Origin: an uncultured Spartobacteria bacterium
GTDB taxonomy: Bacteria > Verrucomicrobiota > Verrucomicrobiia > Chthoniobacterales > UBA6821
Direction of reading: 5' to 3'
Assembly (NCBI GenBank): GCA_903858595.1
Contig: CAIOJL010000182.1
Span: 1 to 41,867, forward strand
Length of the DNA stretch: 41,867 nt
Shown: positions 9,491 to 19,988 of the stretch, piece after piece
Layout: each line of letters starts with the position of its first letter
Position numbering within the stretch: position 1 is the stretch's first letter
Notes under the pieces: model-generated
Databases searched by the model: none
What the model was told of the DNA's origin: nothing
The model's input: the letters and a program-made list of their open reading frames with translations, nothing else
Made by a program: the position numbers and the translations under genes

Positions 9491-11086
9491 TTACAGACGG
9501 ATGACCTTGGCGGTCGAGATGTCGGCGTCTGATGTCACCTTGGCAAGCAGAGCCTCGTCTGGTGCAGAGTCGAGATTGAGCAGGGTCAGTGCCTGTCCCC
9601 CGACTTCATTGCGGCTCAGCGACATGCTTGCGATATTGACGTTGTTCTGACCGAGGATTGTGCCAAGATGGCCGACGATACCCGGACGATCACGGTTCTC
9701 GAGAAGGAGGATGATGCCTGAGGGCACTCCCTCGACAAAGCGGCCGTTAATCGTGACGATGCGCGGCTTGGAACCATAAAGCGTTCCGCCGACTGATGCC
9801 GTGACGCCATCCTGGGTGATGGAGGCCTCGATGAGGTCGGTGAATTCCCCCGCTTCGCTCTGGCGTGTTTCAATGACTTCAAGTCCCAGGTTAGCGAGGA
9901 TGGCGGGAGCATTGACGGGATTGACATCGTTGCCATGAGTATAACGAAGGAATCCGGTGATGAGCTCACGGGTGACGGCTGTCAAATCTTGCTCCACGAA
10001 GCGACCGCTGAAGCGTATGGAAAGCTTCTCGGCGCGCTTGGGCGCGATCTGCGCAAGAAAGAGTCCAAGCTTGCCACCCAGTTCAATCCAGGGACCGAGG
10101 ATGGAAATGGTCTTGGCGTCGATGTTGGGCATGTTGACGGAATTGCGGATCTCACCTTGGAGCAGGGTAGCTCGAACAGCCTCGGCAATCTCGATGCCTA
10201 CGAGTTCCTGAGCCTCTGCTGTGGAGGCGCCGAGGTGAGGGGTGAGCACGAGGTTCGGAACATCTCGGTGGGGCCATTCCGCAGGAACGGGCTCGACCTC
10301 GAAGACATCTAGGGCCGCTCCGCCGATCTGGCCGCTCGTGAGTCCCTCGGCGAGGACATCCTCGTCAATCAGTCCGCCGCGGGCGCAATTGATAATGCGG
10401 ACGCCTTTCTTGAGCAGGGGAAGCTGCTTGCGACCGATCATGTGCTTGGTCTCTTCGGTCAGAGGCATGTGGACAGTGATGAAGTCTGCTTGTGGAAGGA
10501 TGTCGTCCACCTTATCGACAACTTCGACCTGCAGTGACTTCGACTTGCTGGCTGAGATGTAAGGATCGTAGGCGAGCACTCTCATGCCGAAGGCAATCGC
10601 GCGGCGGGCCACTTCGGTGCCGATACGGCCCATGCCGAGGATGGCGAGGGTCTTGCCGTGAAGTTCGACACCCTCGAATTTTTTGCGGTCCCACTTGCCG
10701 GCCTTCATGCTGGCATCAGCCTGGGGAATAAAGCGGGCGGTCGCCAGCATGAGTGAGAAGGCGTGCTCAGCCGTGGATATCGTGTTGCCGCCGGGAGCGT
10801 TCATGACAATAACGCCGTGCTTGGTTGCGGCCTCCACGTCCACGTTGTCAATGCCGACACCGGCGCGTCCGACAACCTTGAGATTTTTGGCGGCTGCGAA
10901 AACGGCGGGCGTAACCTTGGTCTGGCTACGGACCACCAATCCTTGGAACTCGGGGATGATCTTAATCAGTTCCTCCTCTTTGAGGCCTGTCTTCACCACA
11001 ACATCGATGACCCCTCCCTCGGCAAGGGCTTCAATTCCACGATGGGAAACCGGATCTGCGACGAAAACTTTTGGGATTTTGCTCAT
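9491..11086 (-). CDS. serA: D-3-phosphoglycerate dehydrogenase (with ASB and ACT domains)
   Basis: VGRAGVGIDNVD, LGMGRIGTEVARRA, NCARGGLIDEDVL, TPHLGASTAEAQ; ~530 aa long form with C-terminal ACT (DRPGIVGHLGTILGQNNVNIASMSLSR); start placed at MSKIPKVFVAD. Confidence 0.95.
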   Translation of the reverse strand: MSKIPKVFVADPVSHRGIEALAEGGVIDVVVKTGLKEEELIKIIPEFQGLVVRSQTKVTPAVFAAAKNLKVVGRAGVGIDNVDVEAATKHGVIVMNAPGGNTISTAEHAFSLMLATARFIPQADASMKAGKWDRKKFEGVELHGKTLAILGMGRIGTEVARRAIAFGMRVLAYDPYISASKSKSLQVEVVDKVDDILPQADFITVHMPLTEETKHMIGRKQLPLLKKGVRIINCARGGLIDEDVLAEGLTSGQIGGAALDVFEVEPVPAEWPHRDVPNLVLTPHLGASTAEAQELVGIEIAEAVRATLLQGEIRNSVNMPNIDAKTISILGPWIELGGKLGLFLAQIAPKRAEKLSIRFSGRFVEQDLTAVTRELITGFLRYTHGNDVNPVNAPAILANLGLEVIETRQSEAGEFTDLIEASITQDGVTASVGGTLYGSKPRIVTINGRFVEGVPSGIILLLENRDRPGIVGHLGTILGQNNVNIASMSLSRNEVGGQALTLLNLDSAPDEALLAKVTSDADISTAKVIRL

Positions 11087-11252
11087 GATGAGAGGTGTGT
11101 GTTTTGTTGGTTGTGTGAATATTGCTACCATGGAGCTGCTTGCCCTTGCAGTAATGGACAAAGAACGATGCCACTGAGAGACTACGACCGGCTAGTAACT
11201 CCATCAAATCTGAAAAAAATACAAAACTCCACACGAGGGCGGATGACAAGAG

Positions 11253-11278
11253 GTGTTTGTGAAAAATTTCACAAACAC
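11253..11278. promoter_or_regulatory. Rex-like operator palindrome between serA and the atp operon
   Basis: GTGTTTGTGAAA-AA-TTTCACAAACAC perfect inverted repeat; core TTGTGAAAAATTTCACAA matches the Rex operator consensus TTGTGA-N6-TCACAA. Confidence 0.6.
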
Positions 11279-11289
11279 TCAAAAAGCAC

Positions 11290-11318
11290 TTGCCAGACGG
11301 GGCTTGCTTGATTGTTAT
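11290..11318 (+). promoter_or_regulatory. Candidate sigma-70 promoter for the atp operon
   Basis: TTGCCA - 17 bp - TGTTAT, ~38 nt upstream of the atpB ATG at 11356. Confidence 0.4.
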
Positions 11319-11355
11319 CCAGAACTCATTTTTTGACTTTCCCGAACTTCGATAC

Positions 11356-12184
11356 ATGGTTTTTTCAATCCTCCCGATAGCCAGCGCGGAACTTTCCGCG
11401 GAGACGCCTGAGTTTCTGACTCACTCCTTTCTTGCCTGGTTCACCAATTCGATCCTCGTCACGGCGATCGTGCTCGGGGTGATCATGTGGATCGTCCGCT
11501 CCTGCACCCGCAAGATCGAAGTCATCCCGGGGGCAGGTCAGAATTTCCTCGAGGCGGTCGTCGAGGGTTTTTACGGCGCCGTGGAGGGGATTCTTGGCGA
11601 CAAGATGACAAGGAAGTCTTTTGGTCTTCTCGGAACACTTTTCATTTTTATCCTGATCTCGAACTGGTTCGGCTTGCTGCCAGGCGTTGGTTCGATCGGT
11701 TGGCATGAGGGGGACAAATTCATTCCTCTCCTTCGTCCGGGGACCGCGGACATGAACATGACCATTGCCATGGCTGCAGTGTCGATGGTTCTCTGGTTTT
11801 ACTGGACGATGCAGGTCACGGGACCGGTTGCCTTCATCAAAGAACTCTTCGGCGTGAAAGGTGGCATGTCTGGCCCTATTCTCTTTCTCCTGGTGCCTCT
11901 CTTCCTCTTTGTGGGCGTGCTGGAGGTTGTTTCCATCGTAGTTCGCCCCGTCTCTCTCTCTCCGACTCTATGGAAATATCTTTGCCGGTGAGAACATGCT
12001 CGCGACGATGATCAATATAGGTCAAATCTTTCATTTCCCCCCTTGGCTCTCCTCGGTCCTGAGTTGCATTGTTCCCATTCCCTTCTATTTCCTGGAATTG
12101 CTTATCGGATTCCTCCAGGCAATGGTCTTCACTCTCCTGATTCTTGTGTACCTCCAACTCTCAACAGCGCACGAGGAACACTAA
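11356..12184 (+). pseudogene. atpB: ATP synthase F0 subunit a, frameshifted as given (5' part ends at 11991; remainder to 12184 in another frame)
   Basis: 5' frame ...LEVVSIVVRPVSLSPTLWKYLCR*; shifted frame from 11963 gives RLYGNIFAGENMLATMINIGQ...LLIGFLQAMVFTLLILVYLQLSTAHEEH*, the conserved subunit a C-terminus. Confidence 0.88.
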
Positions 12185-12272
12185 ACTTATCTTTTAAAGA
12201 CTTTTGGCAGCCGGGACCATGCGAGACGTGGACGACTGCCGGAAACAAAACAACAACAAACCAACACATCAC

Positions 12273-12515
12273 ATGCTCATCAACATTCTTGCCGAAGCCC
12301 TGACTTCGGCCAACACGATCACTGGCAGTTTCACTCTCGGCGTTGCCGGAGCAGGATCCGCCATCGGCATCGGTCTAATCGGAGCTCGCATGGTCGAGGC
12401 GATCGGCCGTAATCCCGCCACTCTTCCTAAGGTGCTCATGATCGGCATTCTGACCATCGCTCTGGCCGAGGCCATCGCAATTTTCGGTCTGATCTTCGCA
12501 TTCCAGGGCAAGTAA
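12273..12515 (+). CDS. atpE: ATP synthase F0 subunit c
   Basis: GAGSAIGIGLIGARMVEAIGRNP loop and LAEAIAIFGLIFAF with essential Glu; ATG at 12273. Confidence 0.95.
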   Translation: MLINILAEALTSANTITGSFTLGVAGAGSAIGIGLIGARMVEAIGRNPATLPKVLMIGILTIALAEAIAIFGLIFAFQGK

Positions 12516-12527
12516 TCCTTCTTGGGC

Positions 12528-12549
12528 GGCGCCCCGTCACCGGGGCGCC
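12528..12549 (+). promoter_or_regulatory. Strong intra-operon hairpin after atpE (partial terminator / mRNA stabiliser / processing site)
   Basis: GGCGCCCCG-TCAC-CGGGGCGCC, perfect 9-bp GC stem, 12 nt after the atpE stop; only a short T-run (ACTCAACCTTTTT) further downstream. Confidence 0.7.
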
Positions 12550-12601
12550 ACTCAACCTTTTTAATAAACCAAAAAACATTATCGGGAGAATCTAACGGAA
12601 G

Positions 12602-13099
12602 ATGGAAATTTTAAAACAATTCGGAGTTGATTGGCCGCACTTCATTGCCCAGTTGGTTCTTTTCCTCATCGTTTACTTTGTCCTGAACCGCTTTGCCTTC
12701 GCTCCCTTGCTGAAGGTTCTGGAAGAACGTCGCAAGCGCATTGAGGAAGGACAGCTCAATGCTGAGAAGATCAAGAAGCAGCTTGCCGAAGCGGAACTCC
12801 GTTATCAGGAGATTCTCCGGAAAGCCAATGATGATGCTCAGGTGATGATTGAGGAGTTACGCAAGAGCAATGAGGCATTTTCCCAACGGGAGATGGAAAA
12901 GGCTGTCAAGGAATCAGCCGCTATTGTGGAACGGGCTCGCCACGAAATTACTTCCGAGCGCAACCGCATGGTCGACGAAGTAAAGCGAGAGATGGTTTCT
13001 CTTGTCGTCAAGACCACGGCCCAGGTCGCAGGCAAGGTTCTCTCACCCGAAGATCAGAAGCGCCTCAGTGAGGAAGCCTCCAAGGAACTCGCTTCCTAG
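12602..13099 (+). CDS. atpF: ATP synthase F0 subunit b
   Basis: N-terminal TM helix followed by long charged coiled coil (VLEERRKRIEEGQLNAEKIKKQLAEAE...); operon position. Confidence 0.93.
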   Translation: MEILKQFGVDWPHFIAQLVLFLIVYFVLNRFAFAPLLKVLEERRKRIEEGQLNAEKIKKQLAEAELRYQEILRKANDDAQVMIEELRKSNEAFSQREMEKAVKESAAIVERARHEITSERNRMVDEVKREMVSLVVKTTAQVAGKVLSPEDQKRLSEEASKELAS

Positions 13100-13146
13100 G
13101 GCAATCTTGATCCGCTTTTCAGGAAACTCCCAACGTACCAACCACG

Positions 13147-13536
13147 ATGCAGATCCCCAAGGATGCCAAAATTAAGGCCAGGGAACTCTTCGAGTCCTCA
13201 CTCGATGACTCTGGACGCCCTGACAGTGCCAAGGCACTCTCCATCGCTGACCTCGTTGTGAATGCCGCCCCGCGTCACTCCGTTCAGATCCTCAGGGAGT
13301 TTGCGCGCCTGATCCGACTCGAGACAGCCAAGCATCACGCCGTGATCGAAAGCGCCGCCCTTCTAGACGAAGGAACCCGCGACTCGATTCTCAAGTCCCT
13401 GCAAGAACGGGATGGGGGAGCCGTCACGGTCGAAGTGAAAGTCGATCCAGTACTTATCGGCGGCGCTCGCATCCGTCTCGGAAGTGAAGTCTGGGATGCC
13501 TCGGTGCTGTCCCGTCTCTTAGCCCTGAATTCCTAA
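13147..13536 (+). CDS. atpH: ATP synthase F1 subunit delta (short form, 129 aa)
   Basis: C-terminal VEVKVDPVLIGGARIRLGSEVWDASVLSRLLAL resembles delta/OSCP (DPxLIGGxxIRxGxxxxDxSV...L); operon position. Confidence 0.85.
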   Translation: MQIPKDAKIKARELFESSLDDSGRPDSAKALSIADLVVNAAPRHSVQILREFARLIRLETAKHHAVIESAALLDEGTRDSILKSLQERDGGAVTVEVKVDPVLIGGARIRLGSEVWDASVLSRLLALNS

Positions 13537-13598
13537 TTATCACCATTGCCTGTTAACCCTTCCTCTTCCTAAAACTCACCTTTCAACACCCACAAACC

Positions 13599-15134
13599 AT
13601 GAGCAACCTCCTGCAAGAACTTGAAGCAAAGATCAGCGGTCTTTCCAACGCAACCGCTGCCAAATCCAATGTCGGAACCGTCCGCGAGATCGGAGACGGT
13701 GTCGCCCGCATCGAGGGACTCGGCGGCGTCATGCTCAACGAGATGCTCGAGTTCCCTGGTGGGATCTACGGCATCGCGCTGAACCTCGAGGAGACCGAGG
13801 TTGGAGCCATTATTCTCGGAGATTACACGTCGATCTCCGAGGGGGACGAGGTGAAGACCACCGGGCGCCTGCTTGAGGTGCCGGTCGGCAAGGAGCTTCT
13901 CGGTCGCGTTGTTGACTCACTCGGACAGCCGATCGATGGGAAGGGACCTATCCAGTCGAAGACCTTCTACCCCGTCGAGAAGACAGCTCCCGGTATCATC
14001 AAGCGTCAGAGCGTCAGTCAGCCTCTCTGCACCGGCATCATGTCCATCGACGCGATGATTCCTATCGGTCGCGGTCAGCGTGAGCTTATCATCGGTGATC
14101 GAGCCACTGGCAAGACGACAATCGCCATAGACACGATCATCAACCAGGCAAACATCAACCGCTCGGGTGAGGCCTCCGGAGATCCTTCCTTCCGTCCTAT
14201 CTACAGTATCTATGTTGGCGTTGGTCAGAAGAATGCGAACATTGCCCGTGTCGTCGACACGCTCTCCTCCCACAATGCCCTCCAGTACACGATCATCGTC
14301 TCTGCTCCCGCATCGGACAGTGCTTCAAACCAGTACCTTGCCCCCTTTGCCGGCGCGGCGATGGGAGAGTGGTTCATGGATAATGGCATGGATGCCCTGA
14401 TTGTTTTTGACGATCTCTCGAAGCATGCCGTGGCTTATCGTCAGATTTCTCTTCTTCTCAAGCGTCCTTCGGGACGTGAGGCCTATCCCGGTGATGTCTT
14501 CTACCTTCACAGCCGTTTGCTCGAGCGTTCCGCCCGTCTGAGTGAGAAGGCCGGAAACGGATCCCTCACAGCCCTTCCAATCATCGAGACTCAGGCTGGT
14601 GACGTGTCGGCCTACATCCCGACAAACGTCATCTCGATTACGGATGGCCAGATCTACTTGGAGACCGATCTCTTCTATCAGGGTATCCGACCAGCTATTT
14701 CGGTCGGTCTTTCAGTCTCACGCGTCGGTTCCGCAGCGCAGATTAAGGCGATGAAGCAGGTTGCCGGTAAGCTGAAGGGCGATCTTGCCCAGTTCCGCGA
14801 GCTAGCCGCCTTTTCCCAGTTCGGCAGTGATCTGGATGCCCGCACCAAATCTCAACTCGATCGCGGAGGGCGCATCGTGGAACTCTTCAAACAGCACCAA
14901 TATCACCCGCTTGCCGTGGAGCTTCAGGTTGCCATCCTCTGGACCATGCAGAAGGGGTACTTTGATGCGGTCGCGGTCGAGCGGGTCAAGGACTTCCAGG
15001 ATCAGCTTTCCCAGTTCCTAAACTCCCGCAAGGAGGCCCTCCTCTCACTCATCCTCAAGAAAGGTGCCGTTGATGCCGAGATCGAGAAAGAACTGACTGC
15101 GGCATTGGAAGAGTTCAAAGTCATTTTCCGCTAA
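13599..15134 (+). CDS. atpA: ATP synthase F1 subunit alpha
   Basis: [18 protein letters not shown] Walker [28 protein letters not shown]. Confidence 0.97.
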   Translation: MSNLLQELEAKISGLSNATAAKSNVGTVREIGDGVARIEGLGGVMLNEMLEFPGGIYGIALNLEETEVGAIILGDYTSISEGDEVKTTGRLLEVPVGKELLGRVVDSLGQPIDGKGPIQSKTFYPVEKTAPGIIKRQSVSQPLCTGIMSIDAMIPIGRGQRELIIGDRATGKTTIAIDTIINQANINRSGEASGDPSFRPIYSIYVGVGQKNANIARVVDTLSSHNALQYTIIVSAPASDSASNQYLAPFAGAAMGEWFMDNGMDALIVFDDLSKHAVAYRQISLLLKRPSGREAYPGDVFYLHSRLLERSARLSEKAGNGSLTALPIIETQAGDVSAYIPTNVISITDGQIYLETDLFYQGIRPAISVGLSVSRVGSAAQIKAMKQVAGKLKGDLAQFRELAAFSQFGSDLDARTKSQLDRGGRIVELFKQHQYHPLAVELQVAILWTMQKGYFDAVAVERVKDFQDQLSQFLNSRKEALLSLILKKGAVDAEIEKELTAALEEFKVIFR

Positions 15135-15163
15135 AATAACCATATAACGCATACTGGTAGCTT

Positions 15164-16048
15164 ATGGCTAATACCCGCGACATCCGCCGACGCATTAAGT
15201 CGGTCAAGAACACTGCCCAGATTACGAAGGCAATGCAGATGGTCGCCGCATCCAAAATGCGCAAGGCTCAGCAGGCTGCCATGGCCGGACATCCCTACTC
15301 CCTGGTTCTCAACAGGGTCCTTGTTTCCCTGCGGGACATGGTGAGCGCGGACTTCCATCCACTGCTGGAGGTTCGGCCTGTGAAGAAGACTCTGGTCCTC
15401 CTTGTCACCTCGGACAAAGGGCTCTGCGGTGCTCTTAATACCAACGTGCTTCGGGAGGCGATGCTGCTTGATCAGGAGAAGACTCTCTTCGTTGCCTCCG
15501 GAAAAAAGGGAGCTTCTTTTCTGGCAAGAACAGGGCGCAACATGATTGCTGATTTCGCACTGCCCGACAATCCAACCTTCCTTCAGACCAAAGCGATTTC
15601 CAAATATTGCTTGGAGAAGTTCCTCTCCGGTGAAGTCGACCGCGTTGAGGTGCTCTACCCGAAGTTCGTTAACACGCTGGTTCAGAAGCCTCTCCTGGTT
15701 ACTCTACTTCCCATCACGGATGATAAAGCCGCAGGAGTTTCCCAATCGGTTAGTGAACAGGTGGCTATAGAGGCAACGGCAACAACCGGAGCCCAGTTCC
15801 TGTTCGAGCCGGGTGCGGATGAAGTCCTCAATTCCGTTCTTCCCTATTACTTCCACTTCGAGGTGTTCCAGATGATCCTCGATGCACGAGCTTCGGAACA
15901 GAGCGCCCGCATGGTTGCGATGAAGAGCGCGACCGACAATGCGAAGAGCCTCGTGAAGGATCTCACTCTTGAGTACAACAAGGCCCGTCAGGCCAGCATC
16001 ACCACCGAACTTCTCGAAATCACAACCGCCCAGATGGCTCTTGCGTAA
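15164..16048 (+). CDS. atpG: ATP synthase F1 subunit gamma
   Basis: IRRRIKSVKNTAQITKAMQMVAASKMRKAQ; C-terminal MKSATDNAKSLVKDLTLEYNKARQASITTELLEI. Confidence 0.97.
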   Translation: MANTRDIRRRIKSVKNTAQITKAMQMVAASKMRKAQQAAMAGHPYSLVLNRVLVSLRDMVSADFHPLLEVRPVKKTLVLLVTSDKGLCGALNTNVLREAMLLDQEKTLFVASGKKGASFLARTGRNMIADFALPDNPTFLQTKAISKYCLEKFLSGEVDRVEVLYPKFVNTLVQKPLLVTLLPITDDKAAGVSQSVSEQVAIEATATTGAQFLFEPGADEVLNSVLPYYFHFEVFQMILDARASEQSARMVAMKSATDNAKSLVKDLTLEYNKARQASITTELLEITTAQMALA

Positions 16049-16063
16049 AAGCTAAAAACTTAA

Positions 16064-17599
<1,536 letters not shown>

Positions 17600-18010
17600 A
17601 TGAGCTCACTCCAACTCGAGATCGTCACTCCGGAGGCTCGCGTTTTCACGGGAAGTGCGCAGATGGTGATTGCTCCCGGGGTGGAAGGCGGTCTCGGCGT
17701 CCTGCCAGACCATATGCCTCTCATGACGGAAATTATTCCTGGGGAGGTCATTGTGACCACAGAAGATGGCGAACTCTCCTTCGCTGTGGGCGGTGGCTTC
17801 CTGGAGGTCCTGCCGGATCGTGTCTCCATTCTAACAGACATGGCGATCGTCGAGGCGGAGATCGACGAGAAGGCCGCCGAAGAAGCGGTAGCCCGTGCCG
17901 AACAGGAAATGCGTGACAAGGTTCTCTCCGGTGAGGAACTTGCCACAGTGCAGGCCTCCCTGCTTAGGTCCTTCGCACAACTTCACGTCAAACGTCGTTC
18001 TCATCGGTAA
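17600..18010 (+). CDS. atpC: ATP synthase F1 subunit epsilon
   Basis: LQLEIVTPEARVFTGSAQMVIAPGVEGGLGVLPDHMPLMTEI; starts directly after the atpD stop. Confidence 0.93.
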   Translation: MSSLQLEIVTPEARVFTGSAQMVIAPGVEGGLGVLPDHMPLMTEIIPGEVIVTTEDGELSFAVGGGFLEVLPDRVSILTDMAIVEAEIDEKAAEEAVARAEQEMRDKVLSGEELATVQASLLRSFAQLHVKRRSHR

Positions 18011-18050
18011 GGGATCCTTATCCCTTATCCTTATTTCTTGTTAAGGGCAG

Positions 18051-18689
18051 ATGCCAGTTGCCCCCTCATCTTGCTGTGAGTTGCTGGCCCAGTGTCTGGA
18101 ATCGGATCGGTTTCTGATCGGCCAGATTCTTCTGCGCTCCGACTACACATTGCGTCACGTCGAGGACGCTGATGGTGAAGACCTTGATTTCTTTAACTCA
18201 GCCACTGATGCCAGGCTTATTGCTCGTTATGATGCCCAAGAAGAGTTCCGCCCCCTGAAAACGGCACCGAACCTGAGGCGTGGCTGGCTCCTCAAGCTTG
18301 GCTCACTCGAGGAGATGGAACGTGCGATCGAATATTTTTATCCTGCAGCTCTTGGGCTCTGGCTTTCTTTCCTCAACGGGTCCCTTCAGCCTACGAGCCT
18401 TCGTCAGACCTTGGACCGCCAGACGGGAATGTACCGGATCACGCAATTATTGAAGCCCGATCAAGCCCAGGAGCTTGTGGCGAAGTGCTGCACCTCCGAC
18501 GGAGGATGCCTACGTACCATTCTGTGGGATCTGGCTCCCAGTGAACCGCTCTCAGGCTTTCCTGCCGAGAAGCTCTCCCTCGACATACTTCCCACTAACC
18601 GAATTCCGCTGATCTGCCGCGAACTCTGTAATCTGGTGGTCGCGGCCGCACGTCCGATTGCCAAGGGTAACCTTCCCAAGAAGGACTGA
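18051..18689 (+). CDS. Cys-rich conserved hypothetical protein, possibly a DR2241-like 4Fe-4S binding protein
   Basis: 212 aa; RITQLLKPDQAQELVAKCCTSDGGCLRTILWDL and NRIPLICRELCNLVVAAAR; the Cys spacing resembles the DR2241/CbiX-associated Fe-S domain (recalled, not searched). Confidence 0.45.
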   Translation: MPVAPSSCCELLAQCLESDRFLIGQILLRSDYTLRHVEDADGEDLDFFNSATDARLIARYDAQEEFRPLKTAPNLRRGWLLKLGSLEEMERAIEYFYPAALGLWLSFLNGSLQPTSLRQTLDRQTGMYRITQLLKPDQAQELVAKCCTSDGGCLRTILWDLAPSEPLSGFPAEKLSLDILPTNRIPLICRELCNLVVAAARPIAKGNLPKKD

Positions 18690-18746
18690 GGAGAGAGGTT
18701 TAAGGACAAAGAAACCAAGAACGAAAGGATTAGTCTCTAACACGCC

Positions 18747-19988
18747 ATGCCTGCCTCAGAAGCAATAAGGCTCTACAGGGCAACAAGCGTGCTTCCGATA
18801 AGTTCGCCTTATATCTCCGATGGAGGGCTTGCTGTGAGGGGTGATAAGATCCTTGGTGTGGGTACCTGGAAGGAGCTGGTTCAGGAGTATCCCGGCGCCT
18901 CGCAGGAAGATCTCGGGGAGGCAATCCTAATGCCCGGGCTGATCAACGCCCATTGCCATCTCGACTACTCGATGATGCGGAGCGCCCTTTTTGGAGGCGG
19001 CTCGTTTGCCGAGTGGATCCAGCGTCTCAATGCTATGCGTCGCTCGCTGGACCAGAGGGATTACTTGGATGCAATAGCAGCGGGATTGAATGAGCTCCAC
19101 CTGTGGGGATGTACTACGGTCCTGAATATCGAGTCCTTTCCGGAGTTGCTGCCCTTTCTTACCGAATCCCCGATCAGGGTTTGGTGGTTCCTCGAAGTGA
19201 TGGATGTGAGGAGTCGTCTCCAATCAGCAGAGGCCTTGGCAGGGGCAATCTATTTTCTTGAGAAGGCGGGTGAGGGGTTAGGAGTGTTCGGAATCTCCCC
19301 CCACGCCCCCTATACCGTCTCCCGCGAGCTCTACAAACTCTCATCGACCTATGCTCTCAAATATCAGCTTCCACTCTGCACACACCTGGCCGAGTCCGAG
19401 GAAGAAATGAGCATGTTTGCGAAGGGTGAGGGGCTTCTCTACGAATTTTTATGCTCCATTGGGCGTCCGATGGAGGATTGTGAGGGCATAACCCCTATTC
19501 AAGCAGTATTGGGGAGAGAGCTTGTTCCTGAGGGATCGATCCTTGTTCACATGAATCAGCTCGATAGTAACGACCGGGAGTTGCTGAAACGTACGGCAGG
19601 ACACTATCCTGTAGTACATTGCCCCAGAACCCATGCATTTTTCGAACGACCTCCCTTTGATCTGAATTTCTTCCGAGAAAGCGGGATTCCTCTTCTCTTG
19701 GGAACTGACAGTCTTGCTAGTAATCAGGATCTCAACATGTTTGCCGAAATGAGGGCTCTGTCCGAATCTTTTCCTATGCTTGATCCTGGCGAAATTCTTC
19801 GCATGGTGACGACATCCCCCGCTGCCGCGATCGGTCGCGCTGGAATGCTGGGGGAGCTTTCCTCGGGAGCTCTTGCGGATTTCATTGCTATTCCCGATCC
19901 GGCACCGAATGCCGGGTTAAAAGGAGTCACGGAACGGGTGCTCGCCAACCGGACTCCTCCGGCTGTATGGATCTCGGGTCGATCATGA
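18747..19988 (+). CDS. Amidohydrolase family protein (MTA/SAH- or aminofutalosine-deaminase-like)
   Basis: LMPGLINAHCHLDYSMMR metal site; HLAESEEE; LLGTDSLASNQDLNMFAEMR; PAAAIGRAGMLGELSSGALADFIAI. Confidence 0.85.
   Translation: MPASEAIRLYRATSVLPISSPYISDGGLAVRGDKILGVGTWKELVQEYPGASQEDLGEAILMPGLINAHCHLDYSMMRSALFGGGSFAEWIQRLNAMRRSLDQRDYLDAIAAGLNELHLWGCTTVLNIESFPELLPFLTESPIRVWWFLEVMDVRSRLQSAEALAGAIYFLEKAGEGLGVFGISPHAPYTVSRELYKLSSTYALKYQLPLCTHLAESEEEMSMFAKGEGLLYEFLCSIGRPMEDCEGITPIQAVLGRELVPEGSILVHMNQLDSNDRELLKRTAGHYPVVHCPRTHAFFERPPFDLNFFRESGIPLLLGTDSLASNQDLNMFAEMRALSESFPMLDPGEILRMVTTSPAAAIGRAGMLGELSSGALADFIAIPDPAPNAGLKGVTERVLANRTPPAVWISGRS

Noticed and set aside
12273-12515. Possible Na+-coupled c subunit
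   Set aside because: Residue after the essential Glu is Ala (LAEAIAIF), without the Q...ES/T pattern of known Na+ c subunits; a H+ type is more likely
18007-18027. AAGGGATCCTTATCCCTT hairpin after atpC as terminator
   Set aside because: Weak AT-rich stem with no proper U-tract
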